Below are positions 16,162-24,684 of a stretch of 64,000 bases of DNA, one piece after another (position 1 is the stretch's first letter; every line of letters begins with the position of its first letter). The notes under the pieces were generated by a model. It was not told the origin of the DNA and made no database searches. It saw only the letters and a list, made by a program, of their open reading frames with translations. The position numbers were made by a program, and so were the translations under genes. The stretch is from Saprospiraceae bacterium (GTDB lineage: Bacteria; Bacteroidota; Bacteroidia; Chitinophagales; Saprospiraceae), in NCBI GenBank assembly GCA_020436935.1, contig JAGQWX010000002.1, positions 124,001 through 188,000 of the forward strand. The letters run 5' to 3'.

Positions 16162-17100
16162 TTAAAGTATGGCAAATCGAATCAACAGTGGGTGATGATC
16201 CGATCCGCTTGAAGGGAGTTTTTGGATATCTATGACACCAAAGTCGCTCGAACAAAATACGTGGTCTAAAGGGATTTTGATGGGGAAATAAGATGGAAAA
16301 GTGCCAAATAATCCCCGTCCAATCCTTGGGTCCTTCAATTCACTGTGCTTGATAAAAAATTTGGAGTTTTGACTCCAGGGAACGTCGTTGAGATCTCCTG
16401 CAACAATGGTGTGTGGATGAGGTTCCTTGCTGATTTCTCTGGCGAGCAAAGTCACTTCGAGATCCTTGGGATATGAGGATTCGTTTTCCCCGGGAACCGG
16501 TGGTTTGGGATGTATGCCATAAATTCTGATCAATGACCCATTGATATCAATTTTTGCCATGACAGAAGGCACATCTTTTTCAACGATGTATCTGATCTCA
16601 AAATCAGAGTAAGGGAACTTACTCAACAACAGCATGCCATAGGTGTTGTCCTTGGCCACATCAACAATATGTGGGTAGGGCAGATGCTCCAATGCGTCCT
16701 GCCATTTTTGATCTACTTCAACCAAAAGGACCACATCAGCATCTTTTTCTTCCAGCATCTTTGCTACCTCTTCATACTTTTCATTGTACTGATAAACATT
16801 AAAAATCAATATCGTAAATGAATGGTCGGTGGTTTCATTAACCTGTTTTACGTGTCTTTTGAAATCAATGGCAAAGCCAAGAATCCGTTGAATTTGAATG
16901 ATCAATATTATACAACAAATCGCCGTGGTAAACCAAAAATACTCTAAACGAAAAATCAGATTAAATATAAAAACAATCAAAGTAAAAATGCCCACCTGTA
17001 TGGACAAATACATAGGCGTCCTGAACAACCAGTGTCTGTTTCTGACAATAGGCAGCAAGGTTAGTAATAGTAGAAATATGGCCAGGCAAAATGTAAGCAT
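16162..17100 (-). CDS. Membrane-anchored endonuclease/exonuclease/phosphatase (EEP) family protein
   Basis: 312 residues. Three N-terminal hydrophobic segments (1-16, 30-50, 55-75) are followed by an EEP catalytic domain from about residue 95. Active-site segments visible: ILIFNVYQYN, VDVVLLVEVD-like region (DADVVLLVEVD), the His in IYGIHPKPP, AGDLNDVPWS, IPLDHVF and the terminal SDHHPLL. These give the metal-dependent phosphodiesterase site. Likely acts on a nucleotide, inositol phosphate or phospholipid headgroup outside the membrane. Related to YafD/VanX-adjacent EEP proteins, substrate unknown. Confidence 0.9.
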   Translation of the reverse strand: MLTFCLAIFLLLLTLLPIVRNRHWLFRTPMYLSIQVGIFTLIVFIFNLIFRLEYFWFTTAICCIILIIQIQRILGFAIDFKRHVKQVNETTDHSFTILIFNVYQYNEKYEEVAKMLEEKDADVVLLVEVDQKWQDALEHLPYPHIVDVAKDNTYGMLLLSKFPYSDFEIRYIVEKDVPSVMAKIDINGSLIRIYGIHPKPPVPGENESSYPKDLEVTLLAREISKEPHPHTIVAGDLNDVPWSQNSKFFIKHSELKDPRIGRGLFGTFPSYFPIKIPLDHVFCSSDFGVIDIQKLPSSGSDHHPLLIRFAIL

Positions 17101-17367
17101 TTTTATTAGGTGCTAAACTTTTCATTATGAACATTAATAGAAAGTCTAAGCACAATGTAAGGTTTTACATTCGATTTATATTGCTCTGTTTTTTCAATAA
17201 ATCATTCGTAAAAGACGAGAAGGTCTCCTTTGCATATTACCAATTGAACGTTTGCGATAACCATGGTGATCTAAAAATAGTAAGGCTTATGTAATAATGC
17301 CGACCATTGAACACTAAAATTGACACAAATGGTTTGATTTATATAAGTTTCTGTTTGAAAGCTCCTG

Positions 17368-17396
17368 TTTGATATTTATAAGCCACCCTATATTTG
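17368..17396 (+). promoter_or_regulatory. Consensus promoter for the beta-barrel/AraC pair
   Basis: TTTG at 17368-17371, a 17-nt spacer, then TATATTTG at 17389-17396, both perfect matches to the Bacteroidota consensus. The start codon at 17422 follows by 25 nt. The rest of 17101-17367 shows no gene. Confidence 0.7.
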
Positions 17397-17421
17397 TGAT
17401 GTCAAATCGGGTCATTCCAAA

Positions 17422-18162
17422 ATGAAAAGAATTTTGAGTTTTGCTGCATTTATTTTGTTTTGCATCAATATTTCCGGACAATCAGTGGAAAGTGTAAAGA
17501 AAACATATCCCTTAAAGGCTTCAGGAAATATTCAGTTGACCAACAATGGCATTTCTCTTTTTCCAAACTTATCCCTGGGCAAACCGGCTACCATCATCAA
17601 CCTGAATTTATCAAAATACAACTTCGCCTTAGAGCCCGAATTGAGATGGGGTTTGAATGGAGATCCATGGTCATTTATTTTCTGGGTCAGATACCGATTC
17701 AATAAAAATAAGTTCCAGCTGAGGCTTGGGGCCCACCCTTCCTATGTTTTCAAAGAACAGAAAGTTGGAATTGATAATGGTCTTAACAACAGGCTTATCT
17801 CAACTGCATATTTTGCCGCTGAAATAGCTCCTGCATGGCAGTTCAATCAGAAATTTGGATTTGGGCTACATTATCTTCATGCTGAAGCTAGGGACAATTA
17901 TGGCGCACAATCCAATAATTTCATTGCCATCCAGCCACGATTTACCAATTTATACGCTGGTGAAAAATATTATTTCAATTTTTATCCTCAGGTATTTTAC
18001 CTTCAAATCGACGCGAATGATGGATTTTATGCCAGCCAAACCCTTACGTTTAATAAAGTAAATTTCCCGCTCTATTTTTCAGGAGTTGCTACATATGCAT
18101 TGAAAACCACCATACCGGGAGATCGATTCGTGTGGAGCTTAGGAATAAATCTTAAATTTTAA
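17422..18162 (+). CDS. Putative outer-membrane beta-barrel protein
   Basis: 246 residues with a signal peptide (FAAFILFCINISG, then Q). The mature part alternates hydrophobic and polar residues in many short strands and ends with an aromatic-containing strand FVWSLGINLKF, as expected for an outer-membrane barrel. No named family recognised. It is followed 4 nt later by an AraC regulator, so the two are co-transcribed from the promoter at 17368. Function unknown. Confidence 0.7.
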   Translation: MKRILSFAAFILFCINISGQSVESVKKTYPLKASGNIQLTNNGISLFPNLSLGKPATIINLNLSKYNFALEPELRWGLNGDPWSFIFWVRYRFNKNKFQLRLGAHPSYVFKEQKVGIDNGLNNRLISTAYFAAEIAPAWQFNQKFGFGLHYLHAEARDNYGAQSNNFIAIQPRFTNLYAGEKYYFNFYPQVFYLQIDANDGFYASQTLTFNKVNFPLYFSGVATYALKTTIPGDRFVWSLGINLKF

Positions 18163-18166
18163 AGCC

Positions 18167-19063
18167 ATGGCAGAGAATAAAGAATCACTCGAAGAATTTT
18201 ACCAGCGGCGTTTTGAATGGTTACCGGAAGTACTGAGTAAGGACATTGGTCATGTAAATGTGTTTCGACTTCCACATCCTGCCAATAGGCCCATTCCTTA
18301 TAAAAAGAGAGACTACTTCAAAGTAACACTGTGCAAAGGGGCAAGTCGAGTCCATTATGCAGATCAAATATTCCAGTTTGACCACCAGGCTCTCGTCTTT
18401 TCCAATCCATTCATTCCTTACAAATGGGAACACTTAGGTGAAGTTGATGGTGGATTTTATGTCATTTTTAATGCCACATTTTTTCATCAATTTGGCAACT
18501 TACTGCAATACGAAGTCTTCCAACCTGCAGGGACTCATGTTTATGAAGTGAATGACAAAGATTATCTCGAATTGTGTGAAATATATAAAAAAATTGAACA
18601 CGAACTTTCATCTGATTACATACACAAATACGACGTGGTCCGCAATCTGGTTTATGAATTGATTCATTACGCTATGAAAACACGGCCATCAACCAGATTA
18701 CAGCACTTGCCCATCAACGCATCTCAGAGAATTTATTGGTTGTTTGCTGAATTACTCGAAAGGCAGTTTCCAATTGATGAAAATCACAACAATCTATTGC
18801 TTGGCAAGCCGTCAGATTTCGCGCAACAGCTCAATGTACACGTCAACCACCTCAACAGGGCAGTTAAACAAGTCAGCGGACAAACTACTACCCAGTTGAT
18901 AGCAGATCGCATCATCAATGAAGCCAGGATGATGCTCAAACAGAGTAAATGGAATATTTCCGAAATTGCCTATGCCCTTGGATTTAAGGAAGTCAGCCAC
19001 TTCAATTACTTTTTCAAAAAGATGGTAAAATCCAGCCCGTCGGCATTTAGGTCAGGAAAGTAG
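18167..19063 (+). CDS. AraC-family transcriptional regulator
   Basis: 298 residues. An N-terminal cupin-like sensor (to about 180) is followed by the AraC DNA-binding domain: FAQQLNVHVNHLNRAVKQVSG as the first HTH and WNISEIAYALGFKEVSHFNYFFKK as the second, ending SPSAFRS. The family is typical of regulators of small-molecule responses. Being in the same transcript as the barrel protein (4-nt gap), it may respond to what that protein senses or transports. That link is inference. Confidence 0.92.
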   Translation: MAENKESLEEFYQRRFEWLPEVLSKDIGHVNVFRLPHPANRPIPYKKRDYFKVTLCKGASRVHYADQIFQFDHQALVFSNPFIPYKWEHLGEVDGGFYVIFNATFFHQFGNLLQYEVFQPAGTHVYEVNDKDYLELCEIYKKIEHELSSDYIHKYDVVRNLVYELIHYAMKTRPSTRLQHLPINASQRIYWLFAELLERQFPIDENHNNLLLGKPSDFAQQLNVHVNHLNRAVKQVSGQTTTQLIADRIINEARMMLKQSKWNISEIAYALGFKEVSHFNYFFKKMVKSSPSAFRSGK

Positions 19064-19207
19064 TACAGTCGGGGTAAGAAGGAGATATGCTCATCTGTCT
19101 TTTTAAGACATATGTCGTTGTAAAGTAAATATTTATCTTAAAATATAATATATTTATTGATAAGCAATAAATAATACTGCATCTTTGTTCCATCAAATAC
19201 ATGAAAC

Positions 19208-19729
19208 ATGAAAAAGGAGCACATTCTTACTTTTTTAAAAGTAGCGGCTTACATCGCCATGATTGGATACTTCATCGAAGCCGGATCCGTCGTTTTTTCT
19301 TTTTGCCTGAATTGGTATCATTCCAATGCAGAAGGTGAATTCATGTATCATCTCAATCTGGGTGAAATTTATGCCTACAATAAAAAAATGTACTACTCAG
19401 CCGTCAGCTTGCTGGTGGCCTTACCTGTAGCTCAAGCACTTTTATGGTGGAGCGTTATAGAACTTTTTCCCCAAATCAATTTAGAAAAACCATTTGATGA
19501 AGGCCTTATCGCCGCAATGAATAAGATGATTCAGCCCTTGATTGGATATGGCATCATTGGTTTTATATCCAGGCACTACTTCGAATTTGTTGAAAAGAGG
19601 ACTGGTCAGCTCATTGACCCTGACTTCGATCTGGGATTGTATTTATTCATTTTGGGCGTCATAGTGATTGTGACGGAGATTCTGAAAAAAGGATTGGAGC
19701 TCAAAAATGAAAATGAATTAACCATTTGA
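19208..19729 (+). CDS. DUF2975 four-helix membrane protein
   Basis: 173 residues with four hydrophobic segments, near 8-30, 58-80, 110-128 and 143-160. DUF2975 proteins are typically encoded with a small Cro/YozG-like regulator, exactly as here (3-nt gap to 19733). Their role is unknown; they may anchor or respond through the partner regulator. The family call rests on the topology, the conserved region around KPFDEGLIAAMNKMIQPL, and the gene pairing. Confidence 0.82.
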   Translation: MKKEHILTFLKVAAYIAMIGYFIEAGSVVFSFCLNWYHSNAEGEFMYHLNLGEIYAYNKKMYYSAVSLLVALPVAQALLWWSVIELFPQINLEKPFDEGLIAAMNKMIQPLIGYGIIGFISRHYFEFVEKRTGQLIDPDFDLGLYLFILGVIVIVTEILKKGLELKNENELTI

Positions 19730-19732
19730 GCC

Positions 19733-19939
19733 ATGGCAATCATTGTAAATCTTGACGTAATGATGGCAAAGCGGAAAATGTCGCTGAACGAACTATCCGA
19801 AAAAGTTGGGCTCACATTGTCCAATTTGTCGGTGCTCAAAACAGGCAAGGCCAAAGCCATCAGGTTCTCAACGCTGGCGGCCATTTGCAAAGTTCTGGAA
19901 TGCCAGCCTGCTGATATTTTGGAATACAGGGAAGATTAG
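19733..19939 (+). CDS. Small Cro/YozG-type helix-turn-helix regulator
   Basis: 68 residues, almost entirely one HTH: MSLNELSEKVGLTLSNLSVL for the helices and CQPADILEYRED at the end, a hallmark of the YozG family. It follows the DUF2975 gene by 3 nt. The pair probably acts together; autoregulation is likely from the family, but no operator was recognised. Confidence 0.9.
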   Translation: MAIIVNLDVMMAKRKMSLNELSEKVGLTLSNLSVLKTGKAKAIRFSTLAAICKVLECQPADILEYRED

Positions 19940-20048
19940 AGACAAAGTTTTAAAACACAAGACTTGATTGAAGTGTTTCAGAATATTATTGGTTAATTTT
20001 GCTCTTTTACTGCATTCGTGTTCTTCCGGAACAATAAAAACATAGTCA

Positions 20049-21260
20049 TTGACAGAAAAATATTTTACACAGAATAAGACACTGATCATCATCATATTGG
20101 GTTTATTGTCCGCAATAGGCCCTTTTTCTATTGACTCTTACCTTCCGGGATTTCCCAGTATTGCCAGAGACCTTGATATTACGGTAGAAAAGGTTTCCTA
20201 TTCTCTTTCTGCTTTTTTTATTGGCATTTCTATCGGACAACTTTTATACGGACCGCTTTTGGACAGGTTTGGAAGGAAAAAGCCACTGATGATTGGTTTG
20301 GTGGTCTATATTTTGGGGTCTTTAGGCTGCATGATGGCCTCAACGATTGAAGCTTTGATTGCTTTCAGATTTATTCAAGCTCTGGGAGGATGTGTAGGAA
20401 TGGTTGCTCCAAGGGCAATGGTAAGGGATGCTTACCCCGTTAAAGAAAGCGCGCGTATATTCTCCGCTTTGATTCTTGTGATCGGGATTTCACCCCTGAT
20501 AGCTCCAACCATCGGTAGTGTTTTGGTGGAGCATTTCGGCTGGCATTCTGTATTTTTATTTCAGACCATTTTTGTGGGCGTTTTATTGGTCGCTGTGGTC
20601 TTTTTTCTTGCTGAGACCAAGGCAGACGACCCCAATCATTCGCTTCTGCCAAAAGCTGTTACCACCGTCTTTCTAAAAGTTTTGTTTCAACGAAGTTTTT
20701 TGACCTATGCATTTACAGCCGCCTTCATGGCCGGAGGTTTATATGCCTATATTTCAGGCTCGCCATATGTGTTTATGGAGTTATTTGGCATGAGTGAGTG
20801 GGCATACGGTCTAATGTTCGCAGCGCTTGCTGCTGGCCTGATTGGATCCAGTCAACTGAATAGGCTTTTGCTCAAAACATACTCACCGGAAAAGATTTTT
20901 AATATCTCAGTCATTGCCCAAACTTGCTTTGGACTCAGTTTATTTGTATTGAGCTGGGCAGGAATGCTTGAACTGCGCTCGGCTTGTTTGCTCATCTTTT
21001 TGTATTTAAGCTGTCAGGGTTTTACTTTCCCCAATGCCTCAGCGCTCGCTCTTGCTCCTTTTGCGAAAGAGGCTGGTAGTGCGTCAGCCTTGCTTGGAGC
21101 CATACAGATGGGAATTGGCGCATTTGCTGCAGCCCTCGTTGGATTTCTGGGCAACGGGTCTTCAATGCCTATGACGGGAGTAATGGCCCTGTTTGCATCG
21201 ATCGGCTTGTTGATCTATTTTATCGGAAGAAGGGAGATAACTTCCGTAATATCTAGTTAA
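20049..21260 (+). CDS. Bcr/CflA-type multidrug MFS transporter
   Basis: 403 residues with twelve hydrophobic segments. GPLLDRFGRKKPLM (loop 2-3) is the MFS motif A, and GFTFPNASALALAPF is characteristic of the Bcr/CflA drug:H+ antiporters. The only start that fits is TTG at 20049, because an in-frame TAG lies at 20043-20045 and the next ATG would remove the first two helices. Expected to export drug-like molecules across the inner membrane. Single gene, upstream of the tRNA pair. Confidence 0.92.
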   Translation: MTEKYFTQNKTLIIIILGLLSAIGPFSIDSYLPGFPSIARDLDITVEKVSYSLSAFFIGISIGQLLYGPLLDRFGRKKPLMIGLVVYILGSLGCMMASTIEALIAFRFIQALGGCVGMVAPRAMVRDAYPVKESARIFSALILVIGISPLIAPTIGSVLVEHFGWHSVFLFQTIFVGVLLVAVVFFLAETKADDPNHSLLPKAVTTVFLKVLFQRSFLTYAFTAAFMAGGLYAYISGSPYVFMELFGMSEWAYGLMFAALAAGLIGSSQLNRLLLKTYSPEKIFNISVIAQTCFGLSLFVLSWAGMLELRSACLLIFLYLSCQGFTFPNASALALAPFAKEAGSASALLGAIQMGIGAFAAALVGFLGNGSSMPMTGVMALFASIGLLIYFIGRREITSVISS

Positions 21261-21426
21261 TACAGGCATCATTTTTTTGTTGATTTGAATAGAAATTGGC
21301 TCATGGAACGTCTTTTGCATTGGACGCAAGCGGGTGTTTTTGACACATATTATTGAGGTAGAAGACTTTAAAAATATGAATGTCTTTCTGGGTGAAAATC
21401 ATCATGAAAATAATTTCAAAAAAATT

Positions 21427-21454
21427 TTTGAATTAAATAGAAAGTGTATATTTG
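21427..21454 (+). promoter_or_regulatory. Promoter of the tRNA-Ser/tRNA-Pro unit
   Basis: TTTG at 21427-21430 and TATATTTG at 21447-21454 with a 16-nt spacer, one shorter than the other consensus promoters in the window. It lies 33 nt upstream of tRNA-Ser. An open frame here (21334-21525) runs into the tRNA and is not a gene. Confidence 0.6.
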
Positions 21455-21486
21455 CACTCACTTTTGAAAAAGCGGTGAGCTTGTCA

Positions 21487-21575
21487 GGTGAGATGGGTGA
21501 GTGGCTGAAACCAACGGTTTGCTAAACCGTCGTACTCCGAAAGGGGTACCCCGGGTTCGAATCCCGGTCTCACCG
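21487..21575 (+). tRNA. tRNA-Ser (GCT)
   Basis: An 89-nt class II tRNA. The acceptor pairs GGTGAGA with TCTCACC. The anticodon loop TTGCTAA gives anticodon GCT (AGC/AGT codons). A long variable arm (GTACTCCGAAAGGGGTAC) is typical of serine tRNAs. The T-arm contains GGGTTCGAATCCC. CCA is not encoded. Confidence 0.97.
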
Positions 21576-21613
21576 CAACTTATAGAGACAGAAAAAGCTC
21601 AATACATAGAGGA

Positions 21614-21688
21614 CGGGGCGTAGCGCAGTCCGGTTAGCGTACCTGGTTTGGGACCAGGTGGTCGCAGGTTCGAATCCTGCCGCCCCGA
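21614..21688 (+). tRNA. tRNA-Pro (TGG)
   Basis: A 75-nt cloverleaf. The acceptor pairs CGGGGCG with CGCCCCG. The anticodon stem CCTGG/CCAGG encloses TTTGGGA, so the anticodon is TGG. The T-arm contains GGTTCGAATCC. CCA is not encoded. It is 38 nt after tRNA-Ser and shares its promoter and terminator. Confidence 0.97.
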
Positions 21689-21694
21689 CTACAA

Positions 21695-21728
21695 AAGAGC
21701 CTGACAGAAATGTCGGGCTTTTTTGTTT
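21695..21728 (+). terminator. Intrinsic terminator after tRNA-Pro
   Basis: Stem GCCTGACA (21699-21706), GAAA tetraloop, TGTCGGGC (21711-21718), then six T. It ends the tRNA transcript 7 nt past tRNA-Pro. Confidence 0.9.
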
Positions 21729-21842
21729 TTTACTTCTCATAATTGAATTGCCATAGACAAATGGTTACTATAATTCCCATTCCTGCCCCCCTAATATTCA
21801 CATTTGAATAGCCAAGGAGAGATTAAAAATTAAAGTATATAT

Positions 21843-22067
21843 ATACTGCTCGGAAATAGAATTGTCCACTTCCATGCTGCTAAAATGAACCATATCTTCG
21901 TTACAAATACTCGCTGGAGGTACCACTGAGATGTGAAGCAGCTGAGACGCGGAGGTCCCAGTTCAGCCCTAAAGTCGCTTGCCACGACTTTTTAACGGGC
22001 TTCATGCCTCGATCTGATCCATTTTATCATCACACGTAAAATGGACATTCCATATTCCGAGCAGTAT
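21843..22067. mobile_element. 225-bp MITE-like palindromic element with foldable interior
   Basis: Imperfect 26-bp terminal inverted repeats lie at 21843-21868 and 22042-22067; their outer part ATACTGCTCGGAA is identical in both. The interior can fold into a multibranch structure: ATGTGAAGC (21931-21939) with GCTTCAT (21999-22005) encloses GCTGA/TCAGC (21941-21945, 21963-21967) and the strong hairpin AAAGTCG/CGACTTT (21971-21977, 21985-21991). No protein is encoded. It lies between the tRNA terminator and the toxin-antitoxin pair. Its ends resemble the palindromes at 2422 and 23762. It could be a non-autonomous mobile element or a structured RNA; no target-site duplication was identified. Confidence 0.6.
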
Positions 22068-22140
22068 AGAATAATTTTTAGAGTGGTTTGATGCAACTGA
22101 AAATTATGCTATCAAAGAACTTTATTTATCAAACATTTGT

Positions 22141-22157
22141 TGTACCGAATTGGTACA
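22141..22157. promoter_or_regulatory. Candidate antitoxin operator palindrome
   Basis: TGTACC and GGTACA form perfect 6-bp inverted arms around a 5-nt centre, 17 nt upstream of the antitoxin start. YefM-type antitoxins are known to bind TGTACA-centred palindromes. A TTTG that could serve as -33 lies at 22136-22139 and would be covered by bound protein. Confidence 0.6.
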
Positions 22158-22173
22158 CATTAAAATATAGGAA

Positions 22174-22425
22174 ATGTTAGTAGTAAGTAGTCGAGAATTC
22201 AGACAAAATCAAAAATTATACTTTGACAAGGTTGATGAAGGTGAGCAGGTTATAGTACAAAGAGGAGGTACTAAGTCATATGTGCTAATGCCTGTTAAAG
22301 AACAGGACCTGTATTTCAATGAGCACATGATAGCAAAGATTAAGCAAAGTATTGAGCAGGCCAATTCAGGTGAGTATGTTGAAGTATCAAGTTCCGAAAA
22401 AATTCAGGAATTGTTGGGACTATGA
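22174..22425 (+). CDS. Type II antitoxin, Phd/YefM family
   Basis: 83 residues. The N-terminal Phd/YefM DNA-binding part reads LVVSSREFRQNQKLYFDKVD, then a strand-rich EQVIVQRGGTKSYVLMPV. The C-terminal acidic tail (GEYVEVSSSEKIQELLGL) is the toxin-neutralising region. Its last 4 nt overlap the toxin start (ATGA). Expected to neutralise the downstream RNase and repress the operon with it through the palindrome at 22141. Confidence 0.93.
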   Translation: MLVVSSREFRQNQKLYFDKVDEGEQVIVQRGGTKSYVLMPVKEQDLYFNEHMIAKIKQSIEQANSGEYVEVSSSEKIQELLGL

Positions 22426-22700
22426 CTTATGTTTTGAGTTTTACTCAAATTGCACTTTCAGACATTGAACTGCATAAACAAGCCGGCGATAGAAAGCTTT
22501 TGGAAAAACTGAAAGTACTGTTTGAAGAATTAAGGCTACATCCAAAAACAGGAACTGGTAGACCCGAGAAACTTAAACACAATTTTAGTGGTTTTTATTC
22601 CAGAAGAATTAACAAAAAGCATCGATTGGTCTATCAAATTGATGACGAAATTGTAACAGTATTTGTCCTAAGTGCGTATGCTCACTACAACGATAAATAG
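22422..22700 (+). CDS. YoeB/Txe-family mRNA interferase toxin
   Basis: 92 residues. Family signature HPKTGTGRPEKLKHNFSGFY followed by SRRINKKHRLVYQI and the terminal SAYAHYNDK. The Glu, Arg, His and C-terminal His-Tyr residues used by YoeB for ribosome-dependent mRNA cleavage are all present. Translationally coupled to the antitoxin. The module follows a tRNA pair and a MITE-like element, as mobile stability modules often do. Confidence 0.95.
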   Translation: MTYVLSFTQIALSDIELHKQAGDRKLLEKLKVLFEELRLHPKTGTGRPEKLKHNFSGFYSRRINKKHRLVYQIDDEIVTVFVLSAYAHYNDK

Positions 22701-22867
22701 GTGTTTTGGATATTTGGTGTCCCTGGATACTACCACCTTTATTACATAAAAGCAACATAAAATTTTAGGCACACAATCAAGACTCCTCCCTATACGTACA
22801 ATGACACTCATAACGTTCAATACTAAAGCCAATTGACCATCCAATACCTGGATATCCATCATCAAAA

Positions 22868-23689
22868 TTGTTTGCCTTGAGTAGCCAGTCTAACATCACT
22901 GTTCATGAAAAAGATTTTTTCGTACAAAAGCATTCCATTGTCAGAAGAATATGGGGCAATAGCGATACCATCCTATTTATTTTTGCTGGCGCAGCCGGAG
23001 AATTCGCGCTCAGTAAAGCAGTAGACTGGTTGTTTTATACCGGTAAACTGCCGGCTGATCCCATAGGTCGCTTGTTCTCGACAGTTACGTATGCCAGAGC
23101 CATTGTTTTTTCTGAAAAAGAAAAAGCGTCAAAAGCCATTCAAACCATTCGCCTCATACATACACAAGTTGAACAGAGTCGGACCTACGCTATTCCTGAC
23201 TGGGCATACAAGCAGGTCTTGTTCATGCTCATCCATTATTCTGTCAGTGCTTTTGAAGTTCTGGAGCGCAGGATGACCGATTCAGAAAAGCAGGAAGTCA
23301 TGGATGTTTTTTTGGAAGTTGGTACCCAAATGGGCCTGGAAAATCTGCCTCATACGATGACCAAGTGGGAAGTCATGCACAAAGACATCCTTCAAAACCA
23401 TCTGGCTTACTCCTCATTTACAAAGGCTTTGTTTGATCAATATCAGAAGCACCTTGGCAATACGAGATATTTCCTTTTGAAGGAGGTTCAGCGTTTGGTT
23501 TCCCCTGCCAGAGTGAGTGAGCTGCTTGGTTATAAGCGGCCAACTCTATTGTATTTAGCACTATATGCTTACAAGTTTTCGCGCTGGCTTGGTCTGGCCG
23601 GTGTCGTCAAGAAGCTGGTCTTGCCTGTCAAATACCAGAAACAAATAGGGGATCTGGATATCAGGGATTATGAAAACGCCATTTTTTAG
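22868..23689 (+). CDS. MpaB-like oxygenase (DUF2236) family protein
   Basis: 273 residues. DUF2236/MpaB signals: RRIWGNSDTILFIFAGAAGE with the proximal Arg, the downstream TYARAIVFS stretch, and IHTQVEQSRTYAIPDWAYKQVLFMLIHYSVSAFE. These proteins are heme-linked oxygenase-like (latex-clearing Lcp and MpaB relatives). No ATG exists near the start; TTG at 22868 or 22877 must be used, or the annotated start is off. No signal peptide. Substrate unknown. Converges with mscS across the hairpin at 23762. Confidence 0.78.
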   Translation: MFALSSQSNITVHEKDFFVQKHSIVRRIWGNSDTILFIFAGAAGEFALSKAVDWLFYTGKLPADPIGRLFSTVTYARAIVFSEKEKASKAIQTIRLIHTQVEQSRTYAIPDWAYKQVLFMLIHYSVSAFEVLERRMTDSEKQEVMDVFLEVGTQMGLENLPHTMTKWEVMHKDILQNHLAYSSFTKALFDQYQKHLGNTRYFLLKEVQRLVSPARVSELLGYKRPTLLYLALYAYKFSRWLGLAGVVKKLVLPVKYQKQIGDLDIRDYENAIF

Positions 23690-23761
23690 GCTGGAATTTG
23701 GGTGAGAAATTGAGTTGTTGAAGTAAAATGTAATTTACGTATATATACTTATAAATGTGCT

Positions 23762-23798
23762 ACTGGTCGGAAAGTGGTCCGACCACTTCCCGACCAGT
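23762..23798. repeat. 37-bp near-perfect palindrome between convergent genes
   Basis: Two 18-bp arms (23762-23779, 23781-23798) match at 17 of 18 around one base. It lies between the convergent MpaB-like and mscS genes and could stop transcription from both, though there is no T-run. The outer core ACTGGTCGGAAA differs by one base from the ACTGCTCGGAAA at the left end of the 21843-22067 element, so it may be a short relative. Confidence 0.75.
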
Positions 23799-23832
23799 TG
23801 TCTAATAGTGCAACTTAATTAAGTATTTTTTC

Positions 23833-24684
23833 TTACTCACTACTTCCTACCAGGTTGGCTACCCGCCTCAATATCAGCTTCCTGATTTGGCGATGAGTCT
23901 CTCTGCGGACTTCCTTCATCGTATATTGAAATTTCAAGTCGATCGTGTCTTTTGAGATGTTCATCACCTTAAGGTTGAAGGAGTCGGGCTCTATAAAATT
24001 ATCCATCACGTCGCAGGCTTTAGCCAATTGTTTCTCCAGCTCTTCTACCGAGTGCATATACTTTAGATCAAGCTGGAAGTCGACGCCCATCCTGCGGATA
24101 TCTTTCCGGGTATAATTGATGATTTCGGAATTGTAGAACTTAACATTCGGAATGTAGATCAGGTCATCCTCATCGTTGAGCAGGGTGATTTTCTGCAGTC
24201 CAATGTCAATGATTTTGCCTTTCATATTGTTGATCTCAATATAATCATCCAACTCTATTTTTGTAGAGAATCCATTGATCACTCCAACGATGATTTCCGC
24301 AATAAAATCTTTGGTCACTACAGCAATGGCAGCCGCAACAATACTTAGGGTCGTAAAAAGCCCTCGAATGTCAATGCCCGTGCTGTATAAAATCGCAAGG
24401 AGTATAGCACCTACAGCAACAATGGTATACACATTCGTCAGTCCGACGATAAGGTTGTCTTTGACAGCTTTTTCTGACTTTCCTTGCTCCAGTTTGTACC
24501 ACAAGATGAGCCCGTCGATTGCAATCCTGAATATGAGTAGGAGCGTCGAGAGCTGAAGTAAGGTGCTTACAATGCGTGCATACTTGAAGTTGTTGAGGTA
24601 ATCCGGATCGTAATATTTAATGAAAAGACAGATGGCCAGCACCAACACCCAAATCAATATTCTTATCGGACGTGAAATTTTCAT
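23833..24684 (-). CDS. MscS-family mechanosensitive channel
   Basis: 283 residues. Three hydrophobic segments (about 8-24, 34-54, 70-95) are followed by the pore helix and MscS beta domain: SIVAAAIAVVTKDFIAEIIVG, then ELDDYIEINNMKGKIIDIG, DLIYIPNVKFYNSEIINYTR. This places the protein in the MscS superfamily, which opens under membrane tension to release osmolytes. Divergent from the voltage-gated K+ channel gene; the 298 bp between them (24685-24982) hold no gene or clear promoter. Confidence 0.92.
   Translation of the reverse strand: MKISRPIRILIWVLVLAICLFIKYYDPDYLNNFKYARIVSTLLQLSTLLLIFRIAIDGLILWYKLEQGKSEKAVKDNLIVGLTNVYTIVAVGAILLAILYSTGIDIRGLFTTLSIVAAAIAVVTKDFIAEIIVGVINGFSTKIELDDYIEINNMKGKIIDIGLQKITLLNDEDDLIYIPNVKFYNSEIINYTRKDIRRMGVDFQLDLKYMHSVEELEKQLAKACDVMDNFIEPDSFNLKVMNISKDTIDLKFQYTMKEVRRETHRQIRKLILRRVANLVGSSE

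Noticed and set aside
21334-21525. Open frame ending in MGEWLKPTVC
   Set aside because: It runs through the promoter and 5' half of tRNA-Ser.
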